Positions 41,420 through 56,037 of a stretch of 64,000 bases of DNA are shown here, piece by piece. The DNA is taken from NCBI GenBank assembly GCA_029959085.1, contig JARWIR010000177.1, forward strand, positions 231,310 through 295,309. Direction: 5' to 3'. Source of the DNA: Nemophila menziesii (taxonomy: Eukaryota; Streptophyta; Magnoliopsida; Boraginales; Hydrophyllaceae). The notes under the pieces are model-generated. The model had not been told where the DNA came from. It was given only the letters and a program-made list of their open reading frames with translations, and searched no databases. The translations under genes were made by a program, and so were the position numbers. Each line of letters opens with the position of its first letter. Within the stretch, counting starts at the first letter, position 1.

Positions 41420-43855
41420 TATCGTAAAAAATAAATTAGGTATTAACACAAGATCTTAGTATGTTACATGATTTAGGCATAATTCTTTCATAAAAAACTG
41501 TACAATTTGATCGTTGGCCATGATATTTCATCACAATCATCCTCGTAGGAAGGAAAATTGTAATAAAATGTCATAACCACGAGCATATTGTATAGGTTAC
41601 ATAGGGTTACCGTGATATTTGGAGAATCGAGATTAATTTCAAGAGTTCTATATGTTTCAATACGTAAAAACAACTCAGGGAAAAGAATGTTTGAAGAAAA
41701 TATAGCGGCAGAGAAAAGATTAAAAGTGTTGTGCCAGAATTAGGTTAAATTGTATATGTTTATATAGTAGTTAGGAATGATGGGCCTGGTTTAGTTGGGC
41801 TTTACATTATACAGTATATGGTTGATATAAATAAAAAAAATTAAAAAACCAGGCGTGGAATATTATTGCGCCTAATTTTAAAGATAACTATAATAATTTT
41901 TTCATCCCTACTTACCTCTAATCTTAAAATATATATTTATATTTTTAAAATACCTTTATATGCATGGTTATAGAAGATATATTTATTGTATTCAAGAATT
42001 GTGCGTTTACAACTAGAGTAACAAAGCCTATCAATCATATCTTAGTGTTGTAAAAAACTTTTTATTATTTTAAAACTTCTTATTCTATTTTGATTTTAGT
42101 TTTAATTTATTTCGTGAGCTCATAAAATTCTTAAATCGTTCCTTATTATAGAACATAAGTTTATTTTCCCTTTATTTTAAAAATTAATAACATGTATATG
42201 TTAAAACAAAATTTATAAGAATTTATTTATAAAATTGGAAAACAAACAAAATATTTTTTTAAGTAACATTAGAACAATAATATAGACAAAATAATAGTTT
42301 ATACATATCATTTTATTTTTTAGTATATATAAATTTATATATTATTAGAATTATCATAGAAAATTATACTCCGAAGAAATATATTATAATCATTCTTCAT
42401 TTCGATAGTATAGAAATACGACTATTGAAGAAAGATTTGTGTAACAAGGATATATCTTTTTAATTAGTAAAAAAGATTATAAATATTAATATATTCTTTG
42501 TAGTTTATTTGTTCTCTTGTTATCAGTCAATATAGTACATTATTCTCCCTAAATATTCTCTTTTGTTTGATTAAATTTACACTACTGATAAAGTATTATA
42601 TCCTTTATTTTTGTATTCTATATAATTCAATAGTATATTTTAGATGGTTAATATATTATGATTAATAATAACTTTATATAATATTGATTTTTTTAATAAA
42701 ACATATTTCATGTAGTCTTTTAATTTTTCTTATTAATGTGTCCATTTTTTTATCTCTCAAAATAATAACAGTCTTGTAATGTATGTGACTGAAAAAAATA
42801 TAATATATTCTATTCATAAAATTATATATTATAATAGATTCATATTTATATTTGGCTAAGCGTAATAATTTTTTTAGGCGTGATAAATACGTAACGCAAC
42901 AAAATTGTACCTAACAAAATCAACCTAGGTTGTTAAGATTGACGAAAGTTTCTCGATTAAAAAAACTAAATGTTTCATCCATAGGAGGAGACACCTTAAT
43001 AGCTTCTACAGATATATGGAATAAGTAGTCGACATAAGTTTAGTTGACAACCTAATATATAGGGTTGTTTAAGTCCAATAAGTGATTAAAAATGCAATTA
43101 ATTGTGATTTTTAAAATATAAAACACATACATATCTTGAGATTAAACTCTTGTGCTATTTAGTCTGAGTTTGGCGCATACCATAAATTCTTCTCTACATA
43201 TACTTATGCAATGATAATTTTTCATTGAAAAAACTTAAATATATTTACTAGGTTCATATGTATTATGTTAAAATTTATTTTGGGCTATACCGAATATAGA
43301 TGAATTATTTGTGAATTTTCACATTATTTTGTTTTATGTAATATATAAAAAATAGAAACTAAAAGCCGTATTTAGTAACATTGTTTTTAAAAGGTTTTTA
43401 TAAATTTATTTAGCTCAATTTTGTCAAAATAAAATTTTCATATATGTTGATACAATTTTTGATAGTGTAATTACTATTCAAGATTATATATTAGAAAAAA
43501 TCCGGAATACATATTATATAATTGCTTAATAATATTATTTTGTCTTGCTTTTTTAGAATAAGTAAAATATAGTAAATTCAACACGTATTATTTATATTTG
43601 ATATAATTAATCATATAAAAATAATAATATTAATAATTAAATAAAAGGAAATTGTAGAAATTTATAACTCTATACGATTTTGTATTTATAATAATCTTAA
43701 ATTATAGGATATGAAAAATATTTTAGTTTGTATGTTAATTATATATAGTTTCAATTTTAATAACTTCTACAAAAATCAAGCCAGAATATTATTTGAGATA
43801 ATAACTATACGTGAATTAATTAAAAATAAAAAATAAAGTTCGAATTAAAATGTTA
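41420..43855 (+). repeat. Array unit 18 (type II, 2,436 bp)
   Basis: Has 'gggttaccgtg' near 41605 and 'ttgcgcct' near 41867, both found elsewhere only in unit 21, and the 'caccttaat' allele near 42993. The body from 41680 to 42700 resembles type I units ('ttcatccc', 'tatatgcatgg'). Confidence 0.97.
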
Positions 43856-46292
43856 TATCGTAAAAAATAAATTAGGTATTAACACAAGATCTTAGTATGT
43901 TACATGATTTAGGCATAATTCTTTCATAAAAAACTGTACAATTTGATCGTTGGCCATGATATTTCATCACAATCATCCTCGTAAGAAGTAAAATTGTAAT
44001 AAAATGTCATAACCACGAGCATATTGTATAGGTTACATAGGGTTACTGTGATATTTGGAGAATCGAGATTAATTTGAAAAGCTCTATATGTTTCAATACG
44101 TAAAAACAATTCAGGGAAAAGAATATTTGAAGAAAATATAGCGGCAGAGAAAAGATTAAAAGTGTTGTGCCAGAATTAGGTTAAATTGTATATGTTTATA
44201 TAGTAGTTAGGAATGATGGGCCTGGTTTAGTTGGGATTTACATTATACAGTATATGGTTGATATAAATAAAAAAATTTAAAAAACCAGGCGTGGAATATT
44301 ATTGGGCCTAATTTTAAAGATAACTATAATAATTTTTTCTTCCCTACTTACCTCTAATCTTAAAATATATATTTATATTTTAAAAATACCTTTATACGCA
44401 TGGTTATAGAAGATATATTTATTGTATTCAAGAATTGTGCGTCTACAACTAGAGTAGCAAAGCCTATCAATCATATCTTAGTGTTGTAAAAAACTTTTTA
44501 TTATTGTAAAACTTCTTATTCTATTTTGATTTTAGTTTCAATTTATTTCGTGAGCTCATAAAATTCTTAAATCGTTCCTTATTATAGAACATAAGTTTAT
44601 TTTCCCTTTATTTTAAAAATTAATAACATGTATATGTTAAAACAAAATTTATAAGAATTTATTTATAAAATTGGAAAACAAACAAAATATTTTTTTAAGT
44701 AACATTAGAACAATAATATAGACAAAATAATAGTTTATACATATCATTTGATTTTTTTAGTATATATAAATTTATATATTATTAGAATTATCATAGATAA
44801 TTATACTCCGAAGAAATATATTATAATCATTCTTCATTTCGATAGTATAGAAATACGACTATTGAAGAAAGATTTGTGTAACAAGGATATATCTTTTTAA
44901 TTAGTAAAAAAGATTATAAATATTAATATATTCTTTGTTGTTTATTTGTTCTCTTGTTATCAGTCAATATAGTACATTATTCTCCCTAAATATTCTCTTT
45001 TGTTTGATTAAATTTACACGACTGATAAAGTATTATATCCTTTATTTTTGTATTCTATATAATTCAATAGTGTATTTTAGTTGGTTAATATATTATGATT
45101 AATAATAACTTTATATAATATTGATTTTTTTAATAAAACATATTTCATGTAGTCTTTTAATTTTTCTTATTAATGTGTCCATTTTTTTATCTCTCAAAAT
45201 AATAACAGTCTTGTAATGTATGTGACTGAAAAAAATATAATATATTCTATTCATAAAATTATATATTATAATAGATTCATATTTATATTTGGCTAAGCGT
45301 AATAATTTTTTTAGGCGTGATAAATACGTAACGCAACAAAATTGTACCTAACAAAATCAACCTAGGTTGTTAAGATTGACGAAAGTTTCTCGATTAAAAA
45401 AACTAAATGTTTCATCCATAGAAGGAGACACCTTAATAGCTTCTACAGATATATGGAATAAGTAGTCGACATAAGTTTAGTTGACAACCTAATATATAGG
45501 GTTGTTTAAGTCCAATAAGTGATTAAAAATGCAATTAATTGTGATTTTTAAAATATAAAACACATACATATCTTGAGATTAAACTCTTGTGCTATTTAGT
45601 CTGAGTTTGGCGCATACCATAAATTCTTCTCTACATATACTTATGCAATGATAATTTTTCATTGAAAAAACTTAAATATATTTACTAGGTTCATATGTAT
45701 TATGTTAAAATTTATTTTGGGCTATACCGAATATAGATGAATTATTTGTGAATTTTCACATTATTTTGTTTTATGTAATATATAAAAAATAGAAACTAAA
45801 AGTCGTATTTAGTAACATTGTTTTTAAAAGGTTTTTATAAATTTATTTAGCTCAATTTTGTCAAAATAAAATTTTCATATATGTTGATACAATTTTTGAT
45901 AGTGTAATTACTATTCAAGATTATATATTAGAAAAAATCCGGAATACATATTATATAATTGCTTAATAATATTATTTTGTCTTGCTTTTTTAGAATAAGT
46001 AAAATATAGTAAATTCAACATGTATTATTTATATTTGATATAATTCATAATATAAAAATAATAATATTAATAATTAAATAAAAGGAAATTGTAGAAATTT
46101 ATAACTCTATACGATTTTGTATTTATAATAATCTTAAATTATAGGATATGAAAAATATTTTAGTTTGTATGTTAATTATATATAGTTTCAATTTTAATAA
46201 CTTCTACAAAAATCAAGCCAGAATATTATTTGAGATAATAACTATACGTGAATTAATTAAAAATAAAAAATAAAGTTCGAATTAAAATGTTA
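43856..46292 (+). repeat. Array unit 19 (type II, 2,437 bp)
   Basis: Private 'gtaagaagt' near 43981 and 'cacgactg' near 45016. It shares 'tattttaaaaatacc', 'gatttttttagt' and 'catagataatt' with unit 21, and 'caccttaat' with units 18 and 21. Confidence 0.97.
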
Positions 46293-48728
46293 TATCGTAA
46301 AAAATAAATTAGGTATTAACACAAGATCTTAGTATGTTACATGATTTAGGCATAATTCTTTCATAAAAAACTGTACAATTTGATCGTTGGCCATGATATT
46401 TCATCACAATCATCCTCGTAGGAAGTAAAATTGTAATAAAATGTCATAACCACGAGCATATTGTATAGGTTACATAGGGTTACTGTGATATTTGGAGAAT
46501 CGAGATTAATTTCAAGAGTTCTATATGTTTCAATACGTAAAAACAACTCAGGGAAAAGAATGTTTGAAGAAAATATAGCGGCAGAGAAAAGATTAAAAGT
46601 GTTGTGCCAGAATTAGGTTAAATTGTATATGTTTATATAGTAGTTAGGAATGATGGGCCTGGTTTAGTTGGGCTTTACATTATACAGTATATGGTTGATA
46701 TAAATAAAAAAATTTAAAAAACCAGGCGTGGAATATTATTGGGCCTAATTTTAAAGATAACTATAATAATTTTTTCATCCCTACTTACCTCTAATCTTAA
46801 AATATATATTTATATTTTTAAAATACCTTTATACGCATGGTTATAGAAGATATATTTATTGTATTCAAGAATTGTGCGTCTACAACTAGAGTAGCAAAGC
46901 CTATCAATCATATCTTAGTGTTGTAAAAAACTTTTTATTATTGTAAAACTTCTTATTCTATTTTGATTTTAGTTTCAATTTATTTCGTGAGCTCATAAAA
47001 TTCTTAAATCGTTCCTTATTATAGAACATAAGTTTATTTTCCCTTTATTTTAAAAATTAATAACATGTATATGTTAAAACAAAATTTATAAGAATTTATT
47101 TATAAAATTGGAACACAAACAAATTTTTTTTTGAAGTAACATTAGAACAATAATATAGACAAAATAATAGTTTATACATATCATTTTATTTTTTAGTATA
47201 TATAAATTTATATATTATTAGAATTATCATAGAAAATTATACTCCGAAGAAATATATTATAATCATTCTTCATTTCGATAGTATAGAAATACGACTATTG
47301 AAGAAAGATTTGTGTAACAAGGATATATCTTTTTAATTAGTAAAAAAGATTATAAATATTAATATATTCTTTGTTGTTTATTTGTTCTCTTGTTATCAGT
47401 CAATATAGTACATTATTCTCCCTAAATATTCTCTTTTGTTTGATTAAATTTACACTACTGATAAAGTATTATATCCTTTATTTTTGAATTCTATATAATT
47501 CAATAGTGTATTTTAGTTGGTTAATATATTATGATTAATAATAACTTTATATAATATTGATTTTTTTAATAAAACATATTTCATGTAGTCTTTTAATTTT
47601 TCTTATTAATGTGTCCATTTTTTTATCTCTCAAAATAATAACAGTCTTGTAATGTATGTGACTGAAAAAAATATAATATATTCTATTCATAAAATTATAT
47701 ATTATAATAGATTCATATTTATATTTGGCTAAGCGTAATAATTTTTTTAGGCGTGATAAATACGTAACGCAACAAAATTGTACCTAACAAAATCAACCTA
47801 GGTTGTTAAGATTGACGAAAGTTTCTCGATTAAAAAAACTAAATGTTTCATCCATAGAAGGAGACACACTAATAGCTTCTACAGATATATGGAATAAGTA
47901 GTCGACATAAGTTTAGTTGACAACCTAATATATAGGGTTGTTTAAGTCCAATAAGTGATTAAAAATGCAATTAATTGTGATTTTTAAAATATAAAACACA
48001 TACATATCTTGAGATTAAACTCTTGTGCTATTTAGTCTGAGTTTGGCGCATACCATAAATTATTCTCTACATATATTTATGCAATGATAATTTTTCATTG
48101 AAAAAACTTAAATATATTTACTAGGTTCATATGTATTATGTTAAAATTTATTTTGGGCTATACCGAATATAGATGAATTATTTGTGAATTTTCACATTAT
48201 TTTGTTTTATGTAATATATAAAAAATAGAAACTAAAAGCCGTATTTAGTAACATTGTTTTTAAAAGGTTTTTATAAATTTATTTAGCTCAATTTTGTCAA
48301 AATAAAATTTTCATATATGTTGATACAATTTTTGATAGTGTAATTACTATTCAAGATTATATATTAGAAAAAATCCGGAATACATATTATATAATTGCTT
48401 AATAATATTATTTTGTCTTGCTTTTTTAGAATAAGTAAAATATAGTAAATTCAACATGTATTATTTATATTTGATATAATTCATAATATAAAAATAATAA
48501 TATTAATAATTAAATAAAAGGAAATTGTAGAAATTTATAACTCTATACGATTTTGTATTTATAATAATCTTAAATTATAGGATATGAAAAATATTTTAGT
48601 TTGTATGTTAATTATATATAGTTTCAATTTTAATAACTTCTACAAAAATCAAGCCAGAATATTATTTGAGATAATAACTATACGTGAATTAATTAAAAAT
48701 AAAAAATAAAGTTCGAATTAAAATGTTA
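46293..48728 (+). repeat. Array unit 20 (type II, 2,436 bp)
   Basis: Resembles unit 14 in its first half ('ttcaagagttc', A3T9 tract near 47122) but has the intact 'gatcgttggcc'. It carries 'cacactaat' and 'ttcataat' further on. Confidence 0.97.
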
Positions 48729-51165
48729 TATCGTAAAAAATAAATTAGGTATTAACACAAGATCTTAGTATGTTACATGATTTAGGCATAATTCTTTCAT
48801 AAAAAACTGTACAATTTGATCGTTGGCCATGATATTTCATCACAATCATCCTCGTAGGAAGGAAAATTGTAATAAAATGTCATAACCACGAGCATATTGT
48901 ATAGGTTACATAGGGTTACCGTGATATTTGGAGAATCGAGATTAATTTCAAGAGTTCTATATGTTTCAATACGTAAAAACAACTCAGGGAAAAGAATGTT
49001 TGAAGAAAATATAGCGGCAGAGAAAAGATTAAAAGTGTTGTGCCAGAATTAGGTTAAATTGTATATGTTTATATAGTAGTTAGGAATGATGGGCCTGGTT
49101 TAGTTGGGCTTTACATTATACAGTATATGGTTGATATAAATAAAAAAAATTAAAAAACCAGGCGTGGAATATTATTGCGCCTAATTTTAAAGATAACTAT
49201 AATAATTTTTTCTTCCCTACTTACCTCTAATCTTAAAATATATATTTATATTTTAAAAATACCTTTATACGCATGGTTATAGAAGATATATTTATTGTAT
49301 TCAAGAATTGTGCGTCTACAACTAGAGTAGCAAAGCCTATCAATCATATCTTAGTGTTGTAAAAAACTTTTTATTATTGTAAAACTTCTTATTCTATTTT
49401 GATTTTAGTTTCAATTTATTTCGTGAGCTCATAAAATTCTTAAATCGTTCCTTATTATAGAACATAAGTTTATTTTCCCTTTATTTTAAAAATTAATAAC
49501 ATGTATATGTTAAAACAAAATTTATAAGAATTTATTTATAAAATTGGAAAACAAACAAAATATTTTTTTAAGTAACATTAGAACAATAATATAGACAAAA
49601 TAATAGTTTATACATATCATTTGATTTTTTTAGTATATATAAATTTATATATTATTAGAATTATCATAGATAATTATACTCCGAAGAAATATATTATAAT
49701 CATTCTTCATTTCGATAGTATAGAAATACGACTATTGAAGAAAGATTTGTGTAACAAGGATATATCTTTTTAATTAGTAAAAAAGATTATAAATATTAAT
49801 ATATTCTTTGTTGTTTATTTGTTCTCTTGTTATCAGTCAATATAGTACATTATTCTCCCTAAATATTCTCTTTTGTTTGATTAAATTTACACTACTGATA
49901 AAGTATTATATCCTTTATTTTTGTATTCTATATAATTCAATAGTGTATTTTAGTTGGTTAATATATTATGATTAATAATAACTTTATATAATATTGATTT
50001 TTTTAATAAAACATATTTCATGTAGTCTTTTAATTTTTCTTATTAATGTGTCCATTTTTTTATCTCTCAAAATAATAACAGTCTTGTAATGTATGTGACT
50101 GAAAAAAATATAATATATTCTATTCATAAAATTATATATTATAATAGATTCATATTTATATTTGGCTAAGCGTAATAATTTTTTTAGGCGTGATAAATAC
50201 GTAACGCAACAAAATTGTACCTAACAAAATCAACCTAGGTTGTTAAGATTGACGAAAGTTTCTCGATTAAAAAAACTAAATGTTTCATCCATAGAAGGAG
50301 ACACCTTAATAGCTTCTACAGATATATGGAATAAGTAGTCGACATAAGTTTAGTTGACAACCTAATATATAGGGTTGTTTAAGTCCAATAAGTGATTAAA
50401 AATGCAATTAATTGTGATTTTTAAAATATAAAACACATACATATCTTGAGATTAAACTCTTGTGCTATTTAGTCTGAGTTTGGCGCATACCATAAATTAT
50501 TCTCTACATATATTTATGCAATGATAATTTTTCATTGAAAAAACTTAAATATATTTACTAGGTTCATATGTATTATGTTAAAATTTATTTTGGGGTATAC
50601 CGAATATAGATGAATTATTTGTGAATTTTCACATTATTTTGTTTTATGTAATATATAAAAAATAGAAACTAAAAGCCGTATTTAGTAACATTGTTTTTAA
50701 AAGGTTTTTATAAATTTATTTAGCTCAATTTTGTCAAAATAAAATTTTCATATATGTTGATACAATTTTTGATAGTGTAATTACTATTCAAGATTATATA
50801 TTAGAAAAAATCCGGAATACATATTATATAATTGCTTAATAATATTATTTTGTCTTGCTTTTTTAGAATAAGTAAAATATAGTAAATTCAACACGTATTA
50901 TTTATATTTGATATAATTAATAATATAAAAATAATAATATTAATAATTAAATAAAAGGAAATTGTAGAAATTTATAACTCTATACGATTTTGTATTTATA
51001 ATAATCTTAAATTATAGGATATGAAAAATATTTTAGTTTGTATGTTAATTATATATAGTTTCAATTTTAATAACTTCTACAAAAATCAAGCCAGAATATT
51101 ATTTGAGATAATAACTATACGTGAATTAATTAAAAATAAAAAATAAAGTTCGAATTAAAATGTTA
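48729..51165 (+). repeat. Array unit 21 (type II, 18/19 chimera, 2,437 bp)
   Basis: Matches unit 18 from its start to the 'ttgcgcct' variant (C at 49178), and unit 19 from 'ttcttccc' (T at 49213) onwards through 'catagataatt'. It later returns to the common 'attattctc' form near 50490, which units 18 and 19 both lack. Confidence 0.97.
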
Positions 51166-53601
51166 TATCGTAAAAAATAAATTAGGTATTAACACAAGAT
51201 CTTAGTATGTTACATGATTTAGGCATAATTCTTTCATAAAAAACTGTACAATTTGATCGTTGGCCATGATATTTCATCACAATCATCCTCGTAGGAAGTA
51301 AAATTGTAATAAAATGTCATAACCACGAGCATATTGTATAGGTTACATAGGGTTACTGTGATATTTGGAGAATCGAGATTAATTTGAAAAGCTCTATATG
51401 TTTCAATACGTAAAAACAATTCAGGGAAAAGAATATTTGAAGAAAATATAGCGGCAGAGAAAAGATTAAAAGTGTTGTGCCAGAATTAGGTTAAATTGTA
51501 TATGTTTATATAGTAGTTAGGAATGATGGGCCTGGTTTAGTTGGGATTTACATTATACAGTATATGGTTGATATAAATAAAAAAATTTAAAAAACCAGGC
51601 GTGGAATATTATTGGGCCTAATTTTAAAGATAACTATAATAATTTTTTCTTCCCTACTTACCTCTAATCTTAAAATATATATTTATATTTTTAAAATACC
51701 TTTATACGCATGGTTATAGAAGATATATTTATTGTATTCAAGAATTGTGCGTCTACAACTAGAGTAGCAAAGCCTATCAATCATATCTTAGTGTTGTAAA
51801 AAACTTTTTATTATTGTAAAACTTCTTATTCTATTTTGATTTTAGTTTCAATTTATTTCGTGAGCTCATAAAATTCTTAAATCGTTCCTTATTATAGAAC
51901 ATAAGTTTATTTTCCCTTTATTTTAAAAATTAATAACATGTATATGTTAAAACAAAATTTATAAGAATTTATTTATAAAATTGGAACACAAACAAAATTT
52001 TTTTTGAAGTAACATTAGAACAATAATATAGACAAAATAATAGTTTATACATATCATTTTATTTTTTAGTATATATAAATTTATATATTATTAGAATTAT
52101 CATAGAAAATTATACTCCGAAGAAATATATTATAATCATTCTTCATTTCGATAGTATAGAAATACGACTATTGAAGAAAGATTTGTGTAACAAGGATATA
52201 TCTTTTTAATTAGTAAAAAAGATTATAAATATTAATATATTCTTTGTTGTTTATTTGTTCTCTTGTTATCAGTCAATATAGTACATTATTCTCCCTAAAT
52301 ATTCTCTTTTGTTTGATTAAATTTACACTACTGATAAAGTATTATATCCTTTATTTTTGAATTCTATATAATTCAATAGTGTATTTTAGTTGGTTAATAT
52401 ATTATGATTAATAATAACTTTATATAATATTGATTTTTTTAATAAAACATATTTCATGTAGTCTTTTAATTTTTCTTATTAATGTGTCCATTTTTTTATC
52501 TCTCAAAATAATAACAGTCTTGTAATGTATGTGACTGAAAAAAATATAATATATTCTATTCATAAAATTATATATTATAATAGATTCATATTTATATTTG
52601 GCTAAGCGTAATAATTTTTTTAGGCGTGATAAATACGTAACGCAACAAAATTGTACCTAACAAAATCAACCTAGGTTGTTAAGATTGACGAAAGTTTCTC
52701 GATTAAAAAAACTAAATGTTTCATCCATAGAAGGAGACACATTAATAGCTTCTACAGATATATGGAATAAGTAGTCGACATAAGTTTAGTTGACAACCTA
52801 ATATATAGGGTTGTTTAAGTCCAATAAGTGATTAAAAATGCAATTAATTGTGATTTTTAAAATATAAAACACATACATATCTTGAGAGTAAACTCTTGTG
52901 CTATTTAGTCTGAGTTTGGCGCATACCATAAATTATTCTCTACATATATTTATGCAATGATAATTTTTCATTGAAAAAACTTAAATATATTTACTAGGTT
53001 CATATGTATTATGTTAAAATTTATTTTGGGCTATACCGAATATAGATGAATTATTTGTGAATTTTCACATTATTTTGTTTTATGTAATATATAAAAAATA
53101 GAAACTAAAAGCCGTATTTAGTAACATTGTTTTTAAAAGGTTTTTATAAATTTATTTAGCTCAATTTTGTCAAAATAAAATTTTCATATATGTTGATACA
53201 ATTTTTGATAGTGTAATTACTATTCAAGATTATATATTAGAAAAAATCCGGAATACATATTATATAATTGATTAATAATATTATTTTGTCTTGCTTTTTT
53301 AGAATAAGTAAAATATAGTAAATTCAACATGTATTATTTATATTTGATATAATTAATAATATAAAAATAATAATATTAATAATTAAATAAAAGGAAATTG
53401 TAGAAATTTATAACTCTATACGATTTTGTATTTATAATAATCTTAAATTATAGGATATGAAAAATATTTTAGTTTGTATGTTAATTATATATAGTTTCAA
53501 TTTTAATAACTTCTACAAAAATCAAGCCAGAATATTATTTGAGATAATAACTATACGTGAATTAATTAAAAATAAAAAATAAAGTTCGAATTAAAATGTT
53601 A
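51166..53601 (+). repeat. Array unit 22 (type II, 2,436 bp)
   Basis: Standard zone B haplotype. 'cttgagagtaaac' near 52880 is shared with units 24 and 25, and 'aattgattaat' near 53267 is shared with units 13 and 14. Confidence 0.97.
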
Positions 53602-56037
53602 TATCGTAAAAAATAAATTAGGTATTAACACAAGATCTTAGTATGTTACATGATTTAGGCATAATTCTTTCATAAAAAACTGTACAATTTGATCGTTGGC
53701 CATGATATTTCATCACAATCATCCTCGTAGGAAGTAAAATTGTAATAAAATGTCATAACCACGAGCATATTGTATAGGTTACATAGGGTTACTGTGATAT
53801 TTGGAGAATCGAGATTAATTTGAAAAGCTCTATATGTTTCAATACGTAAAAACAATTCAGGGAAAAGAATATTTGAAGAAAATATAGCGGCAGAGAAAAG
53901 ATTAAAAGTGTTGTGCCAGAATTAGGTTAAATTGTATATGTTTATATAGTAGTTAGGAATGATGGGCCTGGTTTAGTTGGGATTTACATTATACAGTATA
54001 TGGTTGATATAAATAAATAAATTTAAAAAACCAGGCGTGGAATATTATTGGGCCTAATTTTAAAGATAACTATAATAATTTTTTCTTCCCTACTTACCTC
54101 TAATCTTAAAATATATATTTATATTTTTAAAATACCTTTATACGCATGGTTATAGAAGATATATTTATTGTATTCAAGAATTGTGCGTCTACAACTAGAG
54201 TAGCAAAGCCTATCAATCATATCTTAGTGTTGTAAAAAACTTTTTATTATTGTAAAACTTCTTATTCTATTTTGATTTTAGTTTCAATTTATTTCGTGAG
54301 CTCATAAAATTCTTAAATCGTTCCTTATTATAGAACATAAGTTTATTTTCCCTTTATTTTAAAAATTAATAACATGTATATGTTAAAAAAAAATTTATAA
54401 GAATTTATTTATAAAATTGGAACACAAACAAAAAATTTTTTGAAGTAACATTAGAACAATAATATAGACAAAATAATAGTTTATACATATCATTTTATTT
54501 TTTAGTATATATAAATTTATATATTATTAGAATTATCATAGAAAATTATACTCCGAAGAAATATATTATAATCATTCTTCATTTCGATAGTATAGAAATA
54601 CGACTATTGAAGAAAGATTTGTGTAACAAGGATATATCTTTTTAATTAGTAAAAAAGATTATAAATATTAATATATTCTTTGTTGTTTATTTGTTCTCTT
54701 GTTATCAGTCAATATAGTACATTATTCTCCCTAAATATTCTCTTTTGTTTGATTAAATTTACACTACTGATAAAGTATTATATCCTTTATTTTTGAATTC
54801 TATATAATTCAATAGTGTATTTTAGTTGGTTAATATATTATGATTAATAATAACTTTATATAATATTGATTTTTTTAATAAAACATATTTCATGTAGTCT
54901 TTTAATTTTTCTTATTAATGTGTCCATTTTTTTATCTCTCAAAATAATAACAGTCTTGTAATGTATGTGACTGAAAAAAATATAATATATTCTATTCATA
55001 AAATTATATATTATAATAGATTCATATTTATATTTGGCTAAGCGTAATAATTTTTTTAGGCGTGATAAATACGTAACGCAACAAAATTGTACCTAACAAA
55101 ATCAACCTAGGTTGTTAAGATTGACGAAAGTTTCTCGATTAAAAAAACTAAATGTTTCATCCATAGAAGGAGACACATTAATAGCTTCTACAGATATATG
55201 GAATAAGTAGTCGACATAAGTTTAGTTGACAACCTAATATATAGGGTTGTTTAAGTCCAATAAGTGATTAAAAATGCAATTAATTGTGATTTTTAAAATA
55301 TAAAACACATACATATCTTGAGATTAAACTCTTGTGCTATTTAGTCTGAGTTTGGCGCATACCATAAATTATTCTCTACATATATTTATGCAATGATAAT
55401 TTTTCATTGAAAAAACTTAAATATATTTACTAGGTTCATATGTATTATGTTAAAATTTATTTTGGGCTATACCGAATATAGATGAATTATTTGTGAATTT
55501 TCACATTATTTTGTTTTATGTAATATATAAAAAATAGAAACTAAAAGCCGTATTTAGTAACATTGTTTTTAAAAGGTTTTTATAAATTTATTTAGCTCAA
55601 TTTTGTCAAAATAAAATTTTCATATATGTTGATACAATTTTTGATAGTGTAATTACTATTCAAGATTATATATTAGAAAAAATCCGGAATACATATTATA
55701 TAATTGCTTAATAATATTATTTTGTCTTGCTTTTTTAGAATAAGTAAAATATAGTAAATTCAACACGTATTATTTATATTTGATATAATTAATAATATAA
55801 AAATAATAATATTAATAATTAAATAAAAGGAAATTGTAGAAATTTATAACTCTATACGATTTTGTATTTATAATAATCTTAAATTATAGGATATGAAAAA
55901 TATTTTAGTTTGTATGTTAATTATATATAGTTTCAATTTTAATAACTTCTACAAAAATCAAGCCAGAATATTATTTGAGATAATAACTATACGTGAATTA
56001 ATTAAAAATAAAAAATAAAGTTCGAATTAAAATGTTA
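53602..56037 (+). repeat. Array unit 23 (type II, 2,436 bp)
   Basis: Standard zone B haplotype with private 'aaataaataaattt' near 54010, 'gttaaaaaaaaattt' near 54380 and an A6T6 tract at 54430-54441. Confidence 0.97.
54430..54441. repeat. A6T6 tract, a variable An/Tm junction in zone B units
   Basis: Zone B units have a 12-bp tract of A followed by T, directly before 'gaagtaac'. The A/T junction moves while the total length stays 12: A3T9 in units 14, 20 and 25; A4T8 in units 10, 13, 15-17, 22, 24 and 26; A5T7 in units 11 and 12; A6T6 here. Units 18, 19 and 21 and zone A have an older 'aaaatattttttt' form. Confidence 0.8.
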
